Assembly: GCF_964656455.1 (NCBI RefSeq)
Contig: NC_135716.1
Location: forward strand, 105,122,389-105,186,388
DNA length: 64,000 nucleotides
Direction of reading: 5' to 3'
From: Halichoerus grypus
Lineage: Eukaryota > Chordata > Mammalia > Carnivora > Phocidae
Position 1 is the first letter of the stretch, and each line of letters begins with the position of its first letter. This document shows, piece by piece, positions 62,240-64,000 of the stretch. Below the pieces are notes generated by a model that was not told the origin of the DNA, made no database searches, and saw only the letters and a program-made list of their open reading frames with translations. The position numbers and the translations under genes are program-made.

Positions 62240-64000
62240 AAAAGGAAAAAAATCCTCATGAGACATGTTGCCATTTTGAAGTTTAGGTATGTATGTATAT
62301 ACTATTTGTGTGTGTATCAGAAGTCACATTTAGAAATGTTCTCTGTAAGTTACACTTAAACCATTTTAGTTGGTAAATGCCAACAACATCATGGTTTGTT
62401 TCATAAGACCTCTCTTTACTTTGAAACCGTGTCCTCTGTTTCTTCATTTTCTCTAAAAACCACACAGGATGATGAGGAAATAAAGTGAGAGAAGTATGCT
62501 GAATTATACATACAACAAACTATGCTAAATATCATTTATTAAATGATATATAGAATTTCATGGTACAAGGCGTAGGATCGTCTGAAATTGACCCTGAGAG
62601 CTCATTCTTGGTTACCTGAACCACTGGGCCTTTGGAACCAGGAATACCTTTCAATCAGTGGGAGAAGCCACACTTGAACCCAGTGTCTATAAGACTATGG
62701 CATTATCTTACCCTATTGCAAGAACTACAACTTCGTATGGTCTCCACTGTCATTGGATGCTGGGCAGCTAGCATTCACAGTCACTTCCTCTAAATAGATA
62801 GCATGCAATCCAGACTGCCTAACATTTAAGTTGTCTGCTTATGTCTTCTGAGAAGTTTGCTATCATGCTTGCCCTATAAGAAAGAAGAGCAACAGTGGGG
62901 AGGGGTCTTTTTCCTGGAATACTGGACTGAGTGTCCTTCAGATGGCCTGGGCCCCTGCATATTTCTTCATGGGAAAAATGGTAGGATCGAAGGACCTGTG
63001 ACTTTTGTTGCTGATTGCTTGAGTTTTCGCAGTAAAACCTATTTTTTTTTTAACCCTTACAGTATGATATTGTAAAATTTACCCTGAGCTCTGGTGAACC
63101 TCAGGTGGCCACCACAAAAGGACCCATCTTGCACAGCACATCAAAGCTTTGCTCTGCATACCTTGCTTTGGGCAGTTTGTATCTCAGTTTGCATATTTGT
63201 AACAGGGATTGAAGTCACTGGTCACGGTCATGTTTTGCCTTGGACAAAATGTCCTCCTATTTGTGTCTGTTAACTCGCTCATTTTCTTCTCAGCCATCTA
63301 CCTCCCTTATTCACATATCTCCTTGCCCAGCTAAGATGCCATGATGTATTTGTTCAATAATACTTCTGCTAGCTCCCTACACTCCCTTCCCCTTCTGTCT
63401 TCTTTGTGGCATCTGCCAAGGCTGCAGTCATCGATAAACCAACTGCTTTCTCTACATCTATGCCTGAGCAGCCAAGCACTGCTGGAGAGAGTTACACAAT
63501 AGGGCATGTTGATTTTACAGAAAATTAATTAAAATAACTTCAAACTGTATACCAACCCTGAAATGATTCTCAGTCAGTCTCTCTCCCATTTTCCATAAGG
63601 ATTATTTCAAGCCTCCTCAAACCTTCCTCTCATCTGCTATGATTCTCAGAAGGTGATCTTGACTTTCATTTTATAGAGACAATAGAAGCTGTTAAATGGG
63701 AACTCCATCACCTGTCCCATTTCCAGCACACATGACCCTAACTGCATCTCTGTCCATACTATTCCATTTCCCTTCTGTTACAATATGGGTATAATTATTT
63801 CTCCTCAGGCTAAATCCTCCTCTACTGCTTTTATTTTACATCCTCTCACCTTCTAAGGTACCCGAAGTTATGGATTATCTTTTCTCTAATCTGAATATTC
63901 ATACTCTCTCTCAGTTGAAGCTTTTAAAAAGGCTCAAGTTTTTCCCCAACTAAGAGAAAGACATAGAGAGAAGAAAGAAAATCCTCACCTGATGCCTTCA
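62240..64000. other. Intergenic, right end, nothing firmly recognised
   Basis: Unique-looking sequence with a CT-rich last 700 bp that may be a degenerate old repeat. No exon of a neighbouring gene was identified. In human the upstream neighbour of AGL is FRRS1, tens of kb away, which fits its absence. Confidence 0.5.

Overview
This window is nuclear DNA from a carnivoran mammal. The reasoning is the repeat content: about 36 copies or fragments of a tRNA-Lys-derived SINE of the CAN-SINE (SINEC) type. Each has a tRNA-like head, a CT/GA-rich body and a short AT-rich tail, and many lie between clean 13-18 bp target-site duplications. Carnivore-type L1 3' ends are also present. The SINE subtype looks arctoid (seal, bear or mustelid), but I cannot fix the species by eye.

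Region 1 (about 1-43,300, minus strand) is the 5' two thirds of one gene, AGL, the glycogen debranching enzyme (4-alpha-glucanotransferase plus amylo-alpha-1,6-glucosidase). I mapped 22 consecutive coding exons by reading both splice sites and checking that every exon length agrees with the reading frame. They run from the start codon at 42,302 down to 904 and give 3,086 nt, or 1,028 complete codons plus 2 nt. This covers the N-terminal transferase part with its catalytic Asp/Glu/Asp and the central domain. The C-terminal glucosidase exons lie beyond the left edge. A 13 kb intron separates the first coding exon from the rest. All mapped introns are GT-AG except one 95-nt intron (9,426-9,520) that uses a GC donor.

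Region 2 (about 42,900-43,430) is the AGL CpG-island promoter. It has a perfect TCTCGCGAGA palindrome, an ETS-type site and a strong candidate donor for the non-coding first exon.

Region 3 (43,430-64,000) looks like intergenic sequence upstream of AGL. I found no convincing exon of another gene. It holds dense SINEs, L1, L2, MIR and DNA-transposon relics, several nested inside each other.

There is no operon, CRISPR array, phage or new defence-type system here, and I did not find an undescribed biological system. The points most worth checking are the GC-AG intron, a probable one-codon insertion relative to human AGL, the promoter palindrome, a long intronic hairpin, nested or rearranged SINEs with readable insertion order, and a diverged duplication at 57.8 and 60.4 kb that extends past a MER5-like element.
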